Counted from the first letter of the stretch, positions 25,434-34,288 are shown. The stretch: 64,000 nt of DNA from Duganella aceris (GCF_011090165.1 NZ_JAADJT010000001.1:186001-250000), one strand, 5' to 3'. The notes: a model not told the origin generated them from the sequence alone. Numbers and translations: made by a program.

Positions 25434-27245
25434 CTAGTTAGCGAAGCTGGCGAAACTCTGCGTAGTGGTACGCAGTGCCGGCGCCGGCGCGGCGGACGGG
25501 CCGCGCGGCAGGCGTTCGATTTCCACCGCCGCCAGATGGCGGTGCGCGGCGCTGGCGTCGGCCAGGTGGCAGGCGTGGAACTGCATCGGCGCGGCCGGAT
25601 CCAGCAGATACACCAGGTCCAGGTTGGACGGATCGTAGGCCACCTTGACGCTCCACTGGCCGCGCAGGCGCGCGCGTTCGAACCAGCGTTCATTGATGGC
25701 GCGGGCGCAGGTGTAAATACTATCGAACAGCATGATGCCGTCGCCGCTGACGCTGGCGGGGGCCACCGGCATCAGGCTGCAGCGGATCAGCTGTTCCGGG
25801 TAGATCTTCAAGCCGCCGCCGCGATGCGCCGTGCCCCAGTCCCACAGTTGGCGCGGCGTGGCGCCGCCGGCGTGGCGCAGCGCGTGGCGGCTGTTGTAGT
25901 ACAGGACGCAGTCGACCACGATGCGGGTGAACTGTTCCAGATCGAGCACGCCGTCCAGCCGGCAGGCCGCGCCGTCGGCGCCGGGCGCCAGCAGCTTGAA
26001 GCGTTTTTCCAGCACCTCCCTGCAATCCTCCGGGCCGGCGTCGACCGCGACGCAGCGCAGGTTGAAGTTGTTGAGCAGCGTTTCGCCGCTCCAGCCGCAG
26101 GTCAGCGCGGCGTTGGTGAACAGGGTTTCCGGCAAATGGCGGCAAGGCCATTGCTCGGCATCGATGTGGCGGCCGAACTGCTGGCTGTAGCGCTGCTTGT
26201 CGGCGCTGCAGTTGGCCAGCGCCAGCATCGCCTGCGGCCAGGTGGCTTCGCCCATGCCGACGTACATGCCGGTCACCAGGCGGCTGAAGGAATCCAGCAC
26301 CAGATACACCAGCGGCCGGCCGATGGCCTGGTTGCGGTCGGCGCGCGACACCAGTTGCACCTCGGCGCGCACCGCGTCGAGGTAGAAGCCGGCGCCGGGG
26401 CGGCCCGGCGGCAGCGCGCCGGCCAGCAGCGGCGCCGGTTCCGCCACGGCGGCGGCGCTGCGGCGCGCCACTTCCGGCGGACGGTCGTCGTCGTGGTCGA
26501 GCCAGTAGTTGAACTGGCCGAAGGTCGGCAGTTCCATCTTCGGGCTGACCGGCGTGGCCATCACGCGGCCCGATTCGGTGTCGATGCGGCGCTCGATGAA
26601 GAAGTCGGCCAGCATCTGCTGATAGGCGCCCAGCCGCGAGAACTTGGCGTGGCCGGCGGCGTAGTGCGCGGTGGCGACCCGGAACACGCGGCGGATTTCC
26701 TCGTCGGCGTTCATGCCCGGACCGGCATCGACGCCGTTCTTGCGCGGGCGGCCGCGCTTGACGCCGGCCGAGGCCTGGCGCACCTTGCCCTTGCCGCCCG
26801 AGTTGCCGTAGTCCGGCAGCAGCGCGTTGGGGGTCTGTCCGCGCTGCCAGTAGCGGCGCAGGTAGCGGTAGATGGTCGGATGCGAGACGCCGTGCGCGGT
26901 GGTGGCCTGGGCGATCAGCTGGCCGCGCTGGCGCGCCTCATAGATCTCCGGCTCGCGCGCCACCAGCGGCTCGATGATTTCCCACGCGCGGGCGCGCAGT
27001 TGCAGATGCTTGGCCGGCAGCAGCTCGTGGCTGACGACCATCAGGAAGGGATCGGCCGGCAGCACGCTGGCGTGGCCGGACCGGATGTCGGCGTGCAGCG
27101 CCGACAGTTGGATCAACTCGACATCGGCCGAGCGGGCCGCCACGTCGAACACATAGGCGTGGCTTTGCTCGGGTGCGATCCACAAGATGCGGACGGTGCG
27201 CGGAGACGGATGCGTATAGTGCAGCAGGTCGTTCCGCAGCAGCAT
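25434..27245 (-). CDS. TnsB/Mu-like DDE transposase homologue with altered catalytic site
   Basis: 603 residues. The order is an N-terminal domain (about 1-100), a helix-turn-helix (QLIAQATTAHGVSHPTIYRY, 109-128), a basic stretch KRGRPRK, and an integrase core with FYLDAVRAEVQLVS (D290) and YLVLDSFSRLVTGMYVG. The third acid is E413 in EVLEKRF. Exactly 35 residues before it, where the family has Asp, the protein has N378 (LFTNAALTCG), so the triad reads D-N-E. It stands alone: no TnsA, TnsC or TniQ partner and no terminal repeats were recognised. It may be a domesticated DNA-binding protein or a decaying transposon. The reading frame is intact and the start overlaps a small upstream gene. Confidence 0.8.
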   Translation of the reverse strand: MLLRNDLLHYTHPSPRTVRILWIAPEQSHAYVFDVAARSADVELIQLSALHADIRSGHASVLPADPFLMVVSHELLPAKHLQLRARAWEIIEPLVAREPEIYEARQRGQLIAQATTAHGVSHPTIYRYLRRYWQRGQTPNALLPDYGNSGGKGKVRQASAGVKRGRPRKNGVDAGPGMNADEEIRRVFRVATAHYAAGHAKFSRLGAYQQMLADFFIERRIDTESGRVMATPVSPKMELPTFGQFNYWLDHDDDRPPEVARRSAAAVAEPAPLLAGALPPGRPGAGFYLDAVRAEVQLVSRADRNQAIGRPLVYLVLDSFSRLVTGMYVGMGEATWPQAMLALANCSADKQRYSQQFGRHIDAEQWPCRHLPETLFTNAALTCGWSGETLLNNFNLRCVAVDAGPEDCREVLEKRFKLLAPGADGAACRLDGVLDLEQFTRIVVDCVLYYNSRHALRHAGGATPRQLWDWGTAHRGGGLKIYPEQLIRCSLMPVAPASVSGDGIMLFDSIYTCARAINERWFERARLRGQWSVKVAYDPSNLDLVYLLDPAAPMQFHACHLADASAAHRHLAAVEIERLPRGPSAAPAPALRTTTQSFASFAN

Positions 27246-27391
27246 CAGCGCCCCTTGCTCGAGAAGGATGCGACGTTGAACGGGCGGGTGTCGACGGCGA
27301 TCGAACGCCTTCCGGCGGGATCCGATTCACGCAGCATTTGCGGCTTGATCGAATCGACAAAGGTAGTCCACAGCTTCCTGAATGATGTCAT
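27245..27391 (-). CDS. 48-residue micro-ORF translationally coupled to the transposase-like gene
   Basis: ATG 27391 is preceded by GGAG at 7 bases. The product begins MTSFRKLWTTFVDSIK and ends VASFSSKGR; it is basic and matches no family I recognise. Its TGA overlaps the next ATG (TGATG), a typical termination-reinitiation arrangement. In Tn7-like elements tnsA precedes tnsB, but this peptide is far too short and has no nuclease motif. It could be a leader controlling the downstream gene or a small partner. Confidence 0.55.
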   Translation of the reverse strand: MTSFRKLWTTFVDSIKPQMLRESDPAGRRSIAVDTRPFNVASFSSKGR

Positions 27392-27625
27392 TTCAATGCT
27401 CCGATGCATAACGACTTGTCTCCAGGTTGAGGCGCGTCAACCGCGCGCCTTTTATGACGGTGTGCTATCACATATGCAATAAGTGGGCCAGCCTCATGCG
27501 AAGCAGCCTCTCCTATGAGAGGGATTCATGTGGATTGCCAACGATCACTATTTCAGATTCGCCAAGCTTTGTTTTGGTGCGGCGCAACAGAGATACGCAC
27601 CGAGCATGTGCACGGTGGCAAGAAT
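27392..27625. other. Intergenic stretch before the transposase unit; no gene seen
   Basis: No frame with a credible ribosome site. It contains a weak hairpin AGGCGCG-N7-CGCGCCT (27430-27450) followed by T residues, which could lie in the leader of the minus-strand micro-ORF transcript or act as a weak terminator on the plus strand. Confidence 0.4.
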
Positions 27626-27648
27626 GAAAACGGGGCCTGCGACCCCGT
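27626..27648 (-). terminator. Rho-independent terminator of the DEAD-box helicase gene
   Basis: Minus-strand stem ACGGGG / CCCCGT with a 7-base loop followed by a T run, 12 bases after the helicase stop. Confidence 0.75.
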
Positions 27649-27659
27649 CGATGATGCGA

Positions 27660-29918
27660 TTAGTATTTCTTGGCCTTGGGCTTGGCGCCCGGCATCGGCT
27701 TCTTAGGCGGGGTCGCCTTGCCCGATTCCGGCGGCATGCGGTCGGCCTGGCTGATCTTCAGCTGCGCGCCGCCGACCCAGACCTTGCCGAGGTGCTTGAA
27801 CAATTCCGGCGGCATGCCGTCCGGCAATTCCAGCATGCTGTAGGTATCGAAGATCTCGATACGGCCGATGTGCTTGGCTTCCAGCCCCGCCTCATTGGCG
27901 ATGGCGCCGACGATGTTGGACGGCGTGGCGGCGTGGTTGCTGCCCACCTCGATGCGGAAGGCGCTCATCGGAATGGTCACCTTGTTCGGCTTTTCCTTTT
28001 TCTTCTTCGGCGCCTCGTCCAGGTCGGCGGCGCTGGCGCGCGCCACCTTTTCCAGCGGCGACGCGGCCGGCTTGGCCGGAGCCGGAGCCGGCGACGGCGC
28101 TGCAGAAGCGGCGGAAGCGGCCGAAGCGCGCGGCGGCACCGGACGGGCGGCCGGCGCTGGCGCCGGCGCGGGCGCGCCATCGCCGTTGTCGGCGCTGATG
28201 CGCAGCGACTGGCCGGCGACCTTGATGCCGGCCAGGTGGCTCAGCACGTCGGAACCCAGGTTGTCCGGCATGTCCAGCACGCTGTAGTCGTCGTAGATCT
28301 CGATGCGGCCGATGTTCTTGGAGTCGATGCCGCCTTCGTTGGCGATGGCGCCGACGATGTTGCCCGGCTTGACGCCGTGCTGGTAGCCGACTTCGATGCG
28401 GAAGGTCTGCATGCCGGCGTCCGGCGCGCGCACGATGCGCTCTTTTTTCGGGAAGCGCTCGCTGCGTTCGCCCCGGTCCGGACGCTCGCTGCGTTCGAAG
28501 CGGTCGCCGCGATCGCCGCGGTCCTGGCGTTCGAAGCCGACCTGGCGGCCGGGACGCTCGTCCCAGGTGGCGGCCGCCACGTGCGTCTTTTTATCCAGCA
28601 GCAGCGGCACGTCGCCGCGCGCCATCTTGGCCAGCGCGGCGGCGATCTCGATCGCCGGGATGTTCTGTTCGCGCTCGAAGTCTTCGATCAGCGACTGGAA
28701 CTGTTCCAGCTCGCCCTGGGCCAGCGTCTCGCTGATCTGCGACTTGAACTTGGCGATGCGGACATCGTTGACCGCCTGGATGGTCGGCAGCTCCAGCATG
28801 CCGATCGGCTGGCGCGTGGCGCGCTCGATCGACTTAAGCAAATTCTTTTCGCGCGGGGTGATGAACAGGATCGCCTCGCCGCTGCGGCCGGCGCGGCCGG
28901 TGCGGCCGATGCGGTGGGTATAGCTTTCCGGATCGTGCGGCACGTCGTAGTTGACCACGTGGCTGATGCGCTCCACGTCCAGGCCGCGCGCGGCGACGTC
29001 GGTCGCCACCAGGATGTCGATCTTGCCGTCCTTGAGCATCTGGATGGTGCGCTCGCGCTGCTGCTGCTGCACGTCGCCGTTGATGGCGGCGGCGGAGAAG
29101 CCGCGCGCCTGCAGCTTGCTGGCCAGTTCCTCGGTGCCGAGCTTGGTGCGCGAGAAGATGATCATGCCGTCGAAGTTCTCGGCTTCCAGGATGCGGGTCA
29201 GCGCGTCCAGCTTGTGCATGCCCGACACCAGCCAGTAGCGCTGGCGGATGTTCTCGGCGGTGCCGGTCTTGGCCGCCACCGTGATTTCCTTCGGATTGCG
29301 CAGGTAGGTGTTGGCGATGCGGCGGATCGCCGACGGCATGGTGGCCGAGAACAGCGCGGTCTGGCGCGTGTCCGGGGTCTCCTGCAGGATGCGCTCGACG
29401 TCGTCGATGAAGCCCATGCGAAGCATTTCATCGGCTTCGTCCAGCACCAGCGTCTTCAGCTTGGACAGGTCGAGCGAACCCTTGTCCAGGTGATCGATGA
29501 CGCGGCCCGGGGTGCCGACCACGACGTGCACGCCGCGGCGCAGGGCCGACAGCTGCGGGCCGTAGCTCTGGCCGCCGTAGATCGGCAGCACGTGGAAGCC
29601 GGGGATGTGCGCGGCGTAGGTCTGGAACGCCTCGGCGACCTGGATCGCCAGTTCGCGCGTCGGCGCCAGCACCAGCGCTTGCGGCGTGGTTTGTTTGATA
29701 TCGATGCGCGACAGGATCGGCAGCGCGAACGCGGCGGTTTTGCCGGTGCCGGTCTGGGCTTGGCCCAGCACGTCCAGGTTGGCCAGCAGCGAAGGAATGG
29801 TCGCGGCCTGGATCGGCGATGGCGACTCGTAGCCCACCTCCTTTAACGCCTTGATCAGCGGTTCGCTGAGCTTCAAGTCGGTGAAAAGGGTGATGGGGGA
29901 GGATGGGTTTTCAGACAT
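27660..29918 (-). CDS. DEAD-box RNA helicase with two C-terminal DbpA-type RNA-binding domains
   Basis: 752 residues from ATG 29918 (a GTG four codons earlier is possible). The helicase core is complete: Q-motif region near residue 20-35, AQTGTGKT, PTRELAIQ, VLDEADEM near 160, FSATMP and HRIGRTGRAGR. A charged linker rich in DRGDRFERSERPDRG follows. Two homologous DbpA-type domains then occur: about 503-575 (FRIEVGYQHGVKPGNIVGAI) and about 650-720 (FRIEVGSNHAATPSNIVGAI), separated by an Ala/Pro-rich spacer. DeaD/CsdA and DbpA normally have one such domain. Likely remodels RNA or ribosome precursors, perhaps in the cold. Confidence 0.93.
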   Translation of the reverse strand: MSENPSSPITLFTDLKLSEPLIKALKEVGYESPSPIQAATIPSLLANLDVLGQAQTGTGKTAAFALPILSRIDIKQTTPQALVLAPTRELAIQVAEAFQTYAAHIPGFHVLPIYGGQSYGPQLSALRRGVHVVVGTPGRVIDHLDKGSLDLSKLKTLVLDEADEMLRMGFIDDVERILQETPDTRQTALFSATMPSAIRRIANTYLRNPKEITVAAKTGTAENIRQRYWLVSGMHKLDALTRILEAENFDGMIIFSRTKLGTEELASKLQARGFSAAAINGDVQQQQRERTIQMLKDGKIDILVATDVAARGLDVERISHVVNYDVPHDPESYTHRIGRTGRAGRSGEAILFITPREKNLLKSIERATRQPIGMLELPTIQAVNDVRIAKFKSQISETLAQGELEQFQSLIEDFEREQNIPAIEIAAALAKMARGDVPLLLDKKTHVAAATWDERPGRQVGFERQDRGDRGDRFERSERPDRGERSERFPKKERIVRAPDAGMQTFRIEVGYQHGVKPGNIVGAIANEGGIDSKNIGRIEIYDDYSVLDMPDNLGSDVLSHLAGIKVAGQSLRISADNGDGAPAPAPAPAARPVPPRASAASAASAAPSPAPAPAKPAASPLEKVARASAADLDEAPKKKKEKPNKVTIPMSAFRIEVGSNHAATPSNIVGAIANEAGLEAKHIGRIEIFDTYSMLELPDGMPPELFKHLGKVWVGGAQLKISQADRMPPESGKATPPKKPMPGAKPKAKKY

Positions 29919-30057
29919 GGCGTCACTCACAAGTATGTTCGAATCGCCTAATTGCGAAAGAAATTTGTGCGTAGTTTACTCTTTATCGCCGAACTGAGCC
30001 GAATTTTGCGGTTTTCCACTAATATTGGCCTCTTTCAAGTTACGGAGTGAAGCCATC

Positions 30058-31044
30058 ATGCGCGCCCTGATTTATACCCTCGCCGCCCTTGCCGGCCACG
30101 CCTCGGCCGCCAGCTACGGACCGGAACTGGAGGGTTTTCCTTATCCGTATCCGCTACGCCACTATAGTTTCAGTTCGCAAGGCACCAGCATGCAGATGGC
30201 CTATATGGACGTGGCGCCGACCGGCGCGGCCAACGGCAAGACCGCCGTCCTGCTGCACGGCAAGAACTTCTGCGGCGCGACCTGGGAGCAAAGCATCGCC
30301 GCCCTGAGCGCGGCCGGCTACCGGGTGGTGGCGCCGGACCAGATCGGCTTTTGCGCGTCGACCAAGCCGGAGCATTATCAGTACACCTTCCAGCAACTGG
30401 CGGCCAACACCGACGCGCTGCTCAAGCACATCGGCGTCAAGCAGGCGGCGCTGGTCGGCCACTCGACCGGCGGCATGCTGGCCACCCGCTACGCGCTGAT
30501 GTATCCGGAGGCGGTGTCGCGGCTTGTGCTGGTCAATCCGATCGGGCTGGAGGACTGGAAGGCGCTGGGCGTGCCGCCGATCGGTGTCGACCAGTGGTAC
30601 CAGCGCGAGCTGAAGCTGTCGGCCGACAGCGTGCGCGCGTACGAGAAATCGACCTACTACGTCAACCGCTGGAAGCCGGAATATGAAAAGTGGGTCGACA
30701 TGCTGGCCGGCCTGAACGCGGGACCGGGCCACAAGCTGGTGGCGTGGAATTCGGCGCTGATCTACGACATGATCCTGACGCAGCCGGTGATCTACGAATT
30801 CCCGCTGCTGAAGATGCCGGCCACGCTGCTGATCGGCGACGCCGACACCACCGCCATCGGCAAGGACGCGGCGCCGCCGGAGGTCAAGGCGAGGATCGGC
30901 AATTACGCGGTGCTGGGCAAGCAGGCGGTGAAACTGATACCGCAAGGACGGCTGGTCGAATTCAAAGGCATGGGCCACGCGCCGCAGATGGAAGATCCCG
31001 TAGCCTTCCACCGCGCGCTGCTGGAGGAACTGGCGCGGCCATAA
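30058..31044 (+). CDS. Exported alpha/beta hydrolase
   Basis: 328 residues from ATG 30058, preceded by GGAG; the signal peptide ends near ASAASY. HGKNFCGATW is the oxyanion segment, S in GHSTGG the nucleophile, D in IGDADTTAIG the acid and H in GMGHAPQMEDP the base. It belongs to the haloalkane-dehalogenase/epoxide-hydrolase-like branch; substrate unknown. Monocistronic with a terminator right after the stop. Confidence 0.88.
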   Translation: MRALIYTLAALAGHASAASYGPELEGFPYPYPLRHYSFSSQGTSMQMAYMDVAPTGAANGKTAVLLHGKNFCGATWEQSIAALSAAGYRVVAPDQIGFCASTKPEHYQYTFQQLAANTDALLKHIGVKQAALVGHSTGGMLATRYALMYPEAVSRLVLVNPIGLEDWKALGVPPIGVDQWYQRELKLSADSVRAYEKSTYYVNRWKPEYEKWVDMLAGLNAGPGHKLVAWNSALIYDMILTQPVIYEFPLLKMPATLLIGDADTTAIGKDAAPPEVKARIGNYAVLGKQAVKLIPQGRLVEFKGMGHAPQMEDPVAFHRALLEELARP

Positions 31045-31045
31045 A

Positions 31046-31075
31046 AAAAGAGACGGTTTGGACACCGTCTCTTTT
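31046..31075. terminator. Bidirectional terminator between hydrolase and small exported protein
   Basis: Stem AAAAGAGACGGT / ACCGTCTCTTTT with 6-base loop, A run on the left and T run on the right, so it can end transcripts from both converging genes. Confidence 0.85.
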
Positions 31076-31129
31076 CTTGCGCCGCCCAGGCCCGGAGGGT
31101 CCGGGGCGGCACGTCAAGCACCGCCTGAA

Positions 31130-31366
31130 TTACTTGCTGGCTGCCGGAGCCGCTGCGGCTGGCGCCGGGGTCGAAGCGGAGGCCGAAGCCGATGCGGCGG
31201 CCGCCTTGGTTTTCTTGTGATGCGTTTTTTTCGCTGCCGGGGCGCTGGCGGCCGGTGCGGCGGAAGCCGATGCGGAGGCCGATGCTGCCGGCACTGGAGC
31301 AGGGGCTTGTGCGAAGGCGGCGCCGGCGAAAGCGGTGGCGATCAGGGTGGCGATTACTTTTTTCAT
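31130..31366 (-). CDS. Small exported Ala/Pro/Lys-rich protein (copy 1)
   Basis: 78 residues. Signal peptide MKKVIATLIATAFAGAAFAQ, then a low-complexity tail of Ala, Ser and Pro with a central KKTHHKKTK basic/His cluster. AAGGA precedes the ATG. Its signal sequence and layout closely match the next gene, so the two are probably tandem duplicates. Such short Ala/Lys-rich exported proteins are common in this family; function unknown, perhaps cell-envelope or nucleic-acid binding. Confidence 0.7.
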   Translation of the reverse strand: MKKVIATLIATAFAGAAFAQAPAPVPAASASASASAAPAASAPAAKKTHHKKTKAAAASASASASTPAPAAAAPAASK

Positions 31367-31404
31367 GATGTCTGTCCTTTAGTGTAAATTATTTATACGG
31401 TTGA

Positions 31405-31635
31405 TTACTTGGTGGCTGCAGGTGCTGGTGCAGCGGCCTTGGATTCTTCGGCTTTGTGCTCGGCTTTTTTGTGATGGACTTTGGCGGTTTCTTTTTTCGC
31501 TTCGGTCTTCGTTTCGGCCTTCACCTCGGTCGCAGGCTTGACGGCCGGCGCGGCGGTGGTTGCGGCGACTGGCGCCTGTGCGAATGCTGCGGTTGCGAAC
31601 AGGCCGGCGATCAGAGTAGCGATAATTTTGGTCAT
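31405..31635 (-). CDS. Small exported Ala/Lys/Glu-rich protein (copy 2)
   Basis: 76 residues from ATG 31635, with AAAGGAAA upstream and a signal peptide MTKIIATLIAGLFATAAFAQ matching copy 1. The mature part alternates Lys and Glu (KAETKTEAKKETAKVHHKK), a pattern that can form a highly charged helix. It lies 38 bases upstream of copy 1 on the same strand. Function unknown. Confidence 0.7.
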   Translation of the reverse strand: MTKIIATLIAGLFATAAFAQAPVAATTAAPAVKPATEVKAETKTEAKKETAKVHHKKAEHKAEESKAAAPAPAATK

Positions 31636-31726
31636 GATGTATTTCCTTTTCGGGGTTTTCGGCATCGGAACAATTCCGTGTCGCATGAGCAAAAAACGCG
31701 GGCCGCCAACGCCCAGTTGACGGCCT

Positions 31727-32533
31727 TTACACTTGCTTACAATCATCCTTCAGGGCCGCCAGCGCGATGCGTTCCACCACGCCGGGCGCGATCAGCTTCA
31801 GCCAGCGACCCAGCTTGCCCTTGGCCGACATCACCACCTCGCGCTTGCGCCGCTCCATGCCGTCGATGATCAGCGCCGCGCATTCCTCGACCGGCATCGC
31901 CTTGTCTTCCTTCAGACTGCTGTGACCCAGCTCGCCGCCGGCCGCGTTGTAGCCGCGATGGCGGATCTGCGTCGCCACCACGCCCGGATAGGCCAGCGTC
32001 ACGCCGACGCCGGCCGCCTTCAGTTCCGCGCGCAAGGCCTCGAAGAAGCCGCCCATCGCGAACTTGGTGGCGCTGTAGGCGGTCCGCCCCGGCACCCCGA
32101 CCAGCCCCGCCAGCGACGACACCGCGACGATGACGCCGCGCGACTGCTTCAGATACGGCAGCGCCGCATGCGTGCACCACACGCTGCCCCACAAATTAAT
32201 CCGCATCAGCTCCTCGTACCAGCCCAGGTCCTCGACTTCCTCCAGCAGCGCGTGCGCCGACCGGCCGGCGTTGTTGATCAAGGCGTCGATGCGGCCGAAG
32301 CGCGCCACGGCGGCGGCCACCAGCGCCAGGCACTGCGCCTGCACCGAGACGTCGGTCGGCGCGACCAGCGTCTGCGCGCCGGCGGCGGAGCAATCGGCGG
32401 CGACCCGCTCCAGCATCGCCGCGTTGCGCGCCGCCAGCACCAGCGCCACGCCGGCGCCATGACGACGCGCCAGCTGCCGCGCCATTTCCGCGCCGATGCC
32501 GTCGGACGCTCCGGTGATGATGATGGCTTTCAT
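31727..32533 (-). CDS. Short-chain dehydrogenase/reductase (SDR)
   Basis: 268 residues. Rossmann motif TGASDGIG at 7-14, NNAG segment in ALINNAGRSAHAL, catalytic Ser in VSSLAGLVG and YSATK for the YxxxK pair. Classical NAD(P)-dependent SDR of the DltE/YqjQ-like group with a basic C-terminal helix that may touch the membrane. Substrate unknown. Divergent from the M28 peptidase. Confidence 0.9.
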   Translation of the reverse strand: MKAIIITGASDGIGAEMARQLARRHGAGVALVLAARNAAMLERVAADCSAAGAQTLVAPTDVSVQAQCLALVAAAVARFGRIDALINNAGRSAHALLEEVEDLGWYEELMRINLWGSVWCTHAALPYLKQSRGVIVAVSSLAGLVGVPGRTAYSATKFAMGGFFEALRAELKAAGVGVTLAYPGVVATQIRHRGYNAAGGELGHSSLKEDKAMPVEECAALIIDGMERRKREVVMSAKGKLGRWLKLIAPGVVERIALAALKDDCKQV

Positions 32534-32604
32534 ATGTCCCCTCTCGTTATTGTCGATTTACAGTAACATAGTCGCCTTCCGTCCCAGAACCATATGGAGT
32601 AACC

Positions 32605-34227
32605 ATGCGTCTTCCAGTATTAGCCCTCGCCGCCGGCCTCACCCTGCAAGCCCACGCCCAGCAGCCCGTGGTCGCCGAAGCGCCGTTGCGCGCCCACCTG
32701 TCCTTCCTGGCCGACGACCTGTTCGAGGGCCGCGGCACCGGCCAGCGCGGCGGCGACCTCGCGGTGCGCTACCTGGAGACGCAGGCCGCCGTCATCGGCC
32801 TCAAGCCGCTGGCCGACGGCAGCTATCGCCAATCGGTCAAGATCGAAGGCAGCAAGCTGCTGGCCGGCAGCTTCGTACGCTTCGATACGCCGGACGGCAA
32901 GAGCATCACCCCGGCCAACGCCACCGAGATCGTGTTCGGCACCCAGGGCGGCAAGGAAAATGTCGTCATCGACGCGCCGCTGGTGTTCGTCGGCTACGGC
33001 GCGCGCGCGCCGGAAGAGAACAACTGGGACGACTACAAGGGCGTCGACGTCAAGGGCAAGATCCTGGTCATGATGGTCAACGACCCGCAGCCGACCGCCG
33101 ATGAGCCGAACCGCTTCGCCGGCAAGGCCTACACCTACTACGGCCGCTGGCTGTACAAGTACGAGGAAGCGGTGCGCCAGGGCGCCGCCGGCGCGCTGCT
33201 GATCCACACCACGCCGTCCGCCTCGTACGCGTGGAACGTGCCGGCCACCAGCTTCAGCCACGAGCGCTTCCACCTGGCCGGCAGCGGCAACCCGGTCGAA
33301 GGCTGGCTGCAGGAAGACACCGCGCGCAAGCTGTTCGCCGCCGGCGGCTTCGACCTCGACGCGCTGCGCGCCCAGGCCGAACGCCGCGACTTCCGCCCGA
33401 TCGATTTGAAACTGAAGGTGCACGCCGAACTCAAAAGCGCGATCCGCCAGATCGAACAATTCAACGTGGCCGGCATCATTCCCGGCACCGACGCCAAGCT
33501 GAAGCAAGAGGCGGTGATCTACTCGGCGCACTGGGACCATCTGGGCATGGACGAAGGCATGCGCGGCGCCGGGCACGGCGACCAGATCTGGAACGGCGCG
33601 ATCGACAACGCCTCCGGCGCCGCCGCGCTGCTGGCCATGGCCGCCGAAGCGGTCAAGCACCCGGCCAAGCGCACCCAGGTCTTCCTGTGGCCGGCCGCCG
33701 AGGAGCAAGGCCTGCTGGGCAGCGCCGCCTACGTCGGGAACCCGGCCTGGCCGCTGAACAAGACCACGGCCGACCTCAACCTCGACAGCATGAACTTCGT
33801 CGGCAAGACGCGCGACATCGGCGTCGCCGGCGCCGAGCGCAGCAGCCTGTACGAAGCGGCCGGCGGCGTGGCGAAACAAATGGGCCTGACGCTGGCGCCG
33901 GCGATTCCCGACCTGTCCGGCGCCTACTTCCGCGCCGACCACTTCAACTTCGCCAAGGCCGGCATCCCGGCGTTCAACGTCGGCTCGGCGGTGTTCTCCG
34001 GCGACGGCTATTTCGACTTCACCAAGGACCAGGCCAAGTCGCGCGAGCGCCTGGTGGCGTTCAAAAAGGACTACCACCAGCCAAGCGACGAATACCACGC
34101 CGACTGGGATCTGTCGGGCATGGTGCAGCAGGCGCAGTTCACGCTGAACCTCGGCTACGCCGTCGCCAACGCGCCGACCATGCAAAGCTGGAAGGCCGGC
34201 GACGCCTTCGGCAAAGTGAAGCGTTAA
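32605..34227 (+). CDS. Exported M28-family zinc aminopeptidase with PA domain
   Basis: 540 residues; signal peptide cut near AHAQQ. A protease-associated insert covers about 120-240, then the M28 zinc site: H and D in YSAHWDHLGM and GAIDNASGA, catalytic E-E in WPAAEEQGLLGS, D in LNLDSMNFVG and late H in YHQPSDEYH. These enzymes remove N-terminal residues from peptides in the periplasm or outside the cell. TGGAG precedes the ATG. Confidence 0.92.
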   Translation: MRLPVLALAAGLTLQAHAQQPVVAEAPLRAHLSFLADDLFEGRGTGQRGGDLAVRYLETQAAVIGLKPLADGSYRQSVKIEGSKLLAGSFVRFDTPDGKSITPANATEIVFGTQGGKENVVIDAPLVFVGYGARAPEENNWDDYKGVDVKGKILVMMVNDPQPTADEPNRFAGKAYTYYGRWLYKYEEAVRQGAAGALLIHTTPSASYAWNVPATSFSHERFHLAGSGNPVEGWLQEDTARKLFAAGGFDLDALRAQAERRDFRPIDLKLKVHAELKSAIRQIEQFNVAGIIPGTDAKLKQEAVIYSAHWDHLGMDEGMRGAGHGDQIWNGAIDNASGAAALLAMAAEAVKHPAKRTQVFLWPAAEEQGLLGSAAYVGNPAWPLNKTTADLNLDSMNFVGKTRDIGVAGAERSSLYEAAGGVAKQMGLTLAPAIPDLSGAYFRADHFNFAKAGIPAFNVGSAVFSGDGYFDFTKDQAKSRERLVAFKKDYHQPSDEYHADWDLSGMVQQAQFTLNLGYAVANAPTMQSWKAGDAFGKVKR

Positions 34228-34258
34228 CCAGCGCGCCTGCACGGCGCGGCGAAACCGG

Positions 34259-34288
34259 GTACGATGGCCGCTCTCTGAACCATCGTAC
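34259..34288. repeat. Inverted repeat GTACGATGG-N12-CCATCGTAC in leader of hydrolase gene
   Basis: Perfect 9-base arms (34259-34267 and 34280-34288). The right arm ends directly before the AAGGA ribosome site of the dienelactone hydrolase gene, so it may be a leader hairpin or an operator. The left arm includes a possible -10 (TACGAT). Confidence 0.5.

Noticed and set aside
25045..27660. Complete transposon with terminal inverted repeats around the TnsB-like gene
   Set aside because: No matching terminal repeats or target duplications could be found by eye on the two sides, and no partner genes exist.
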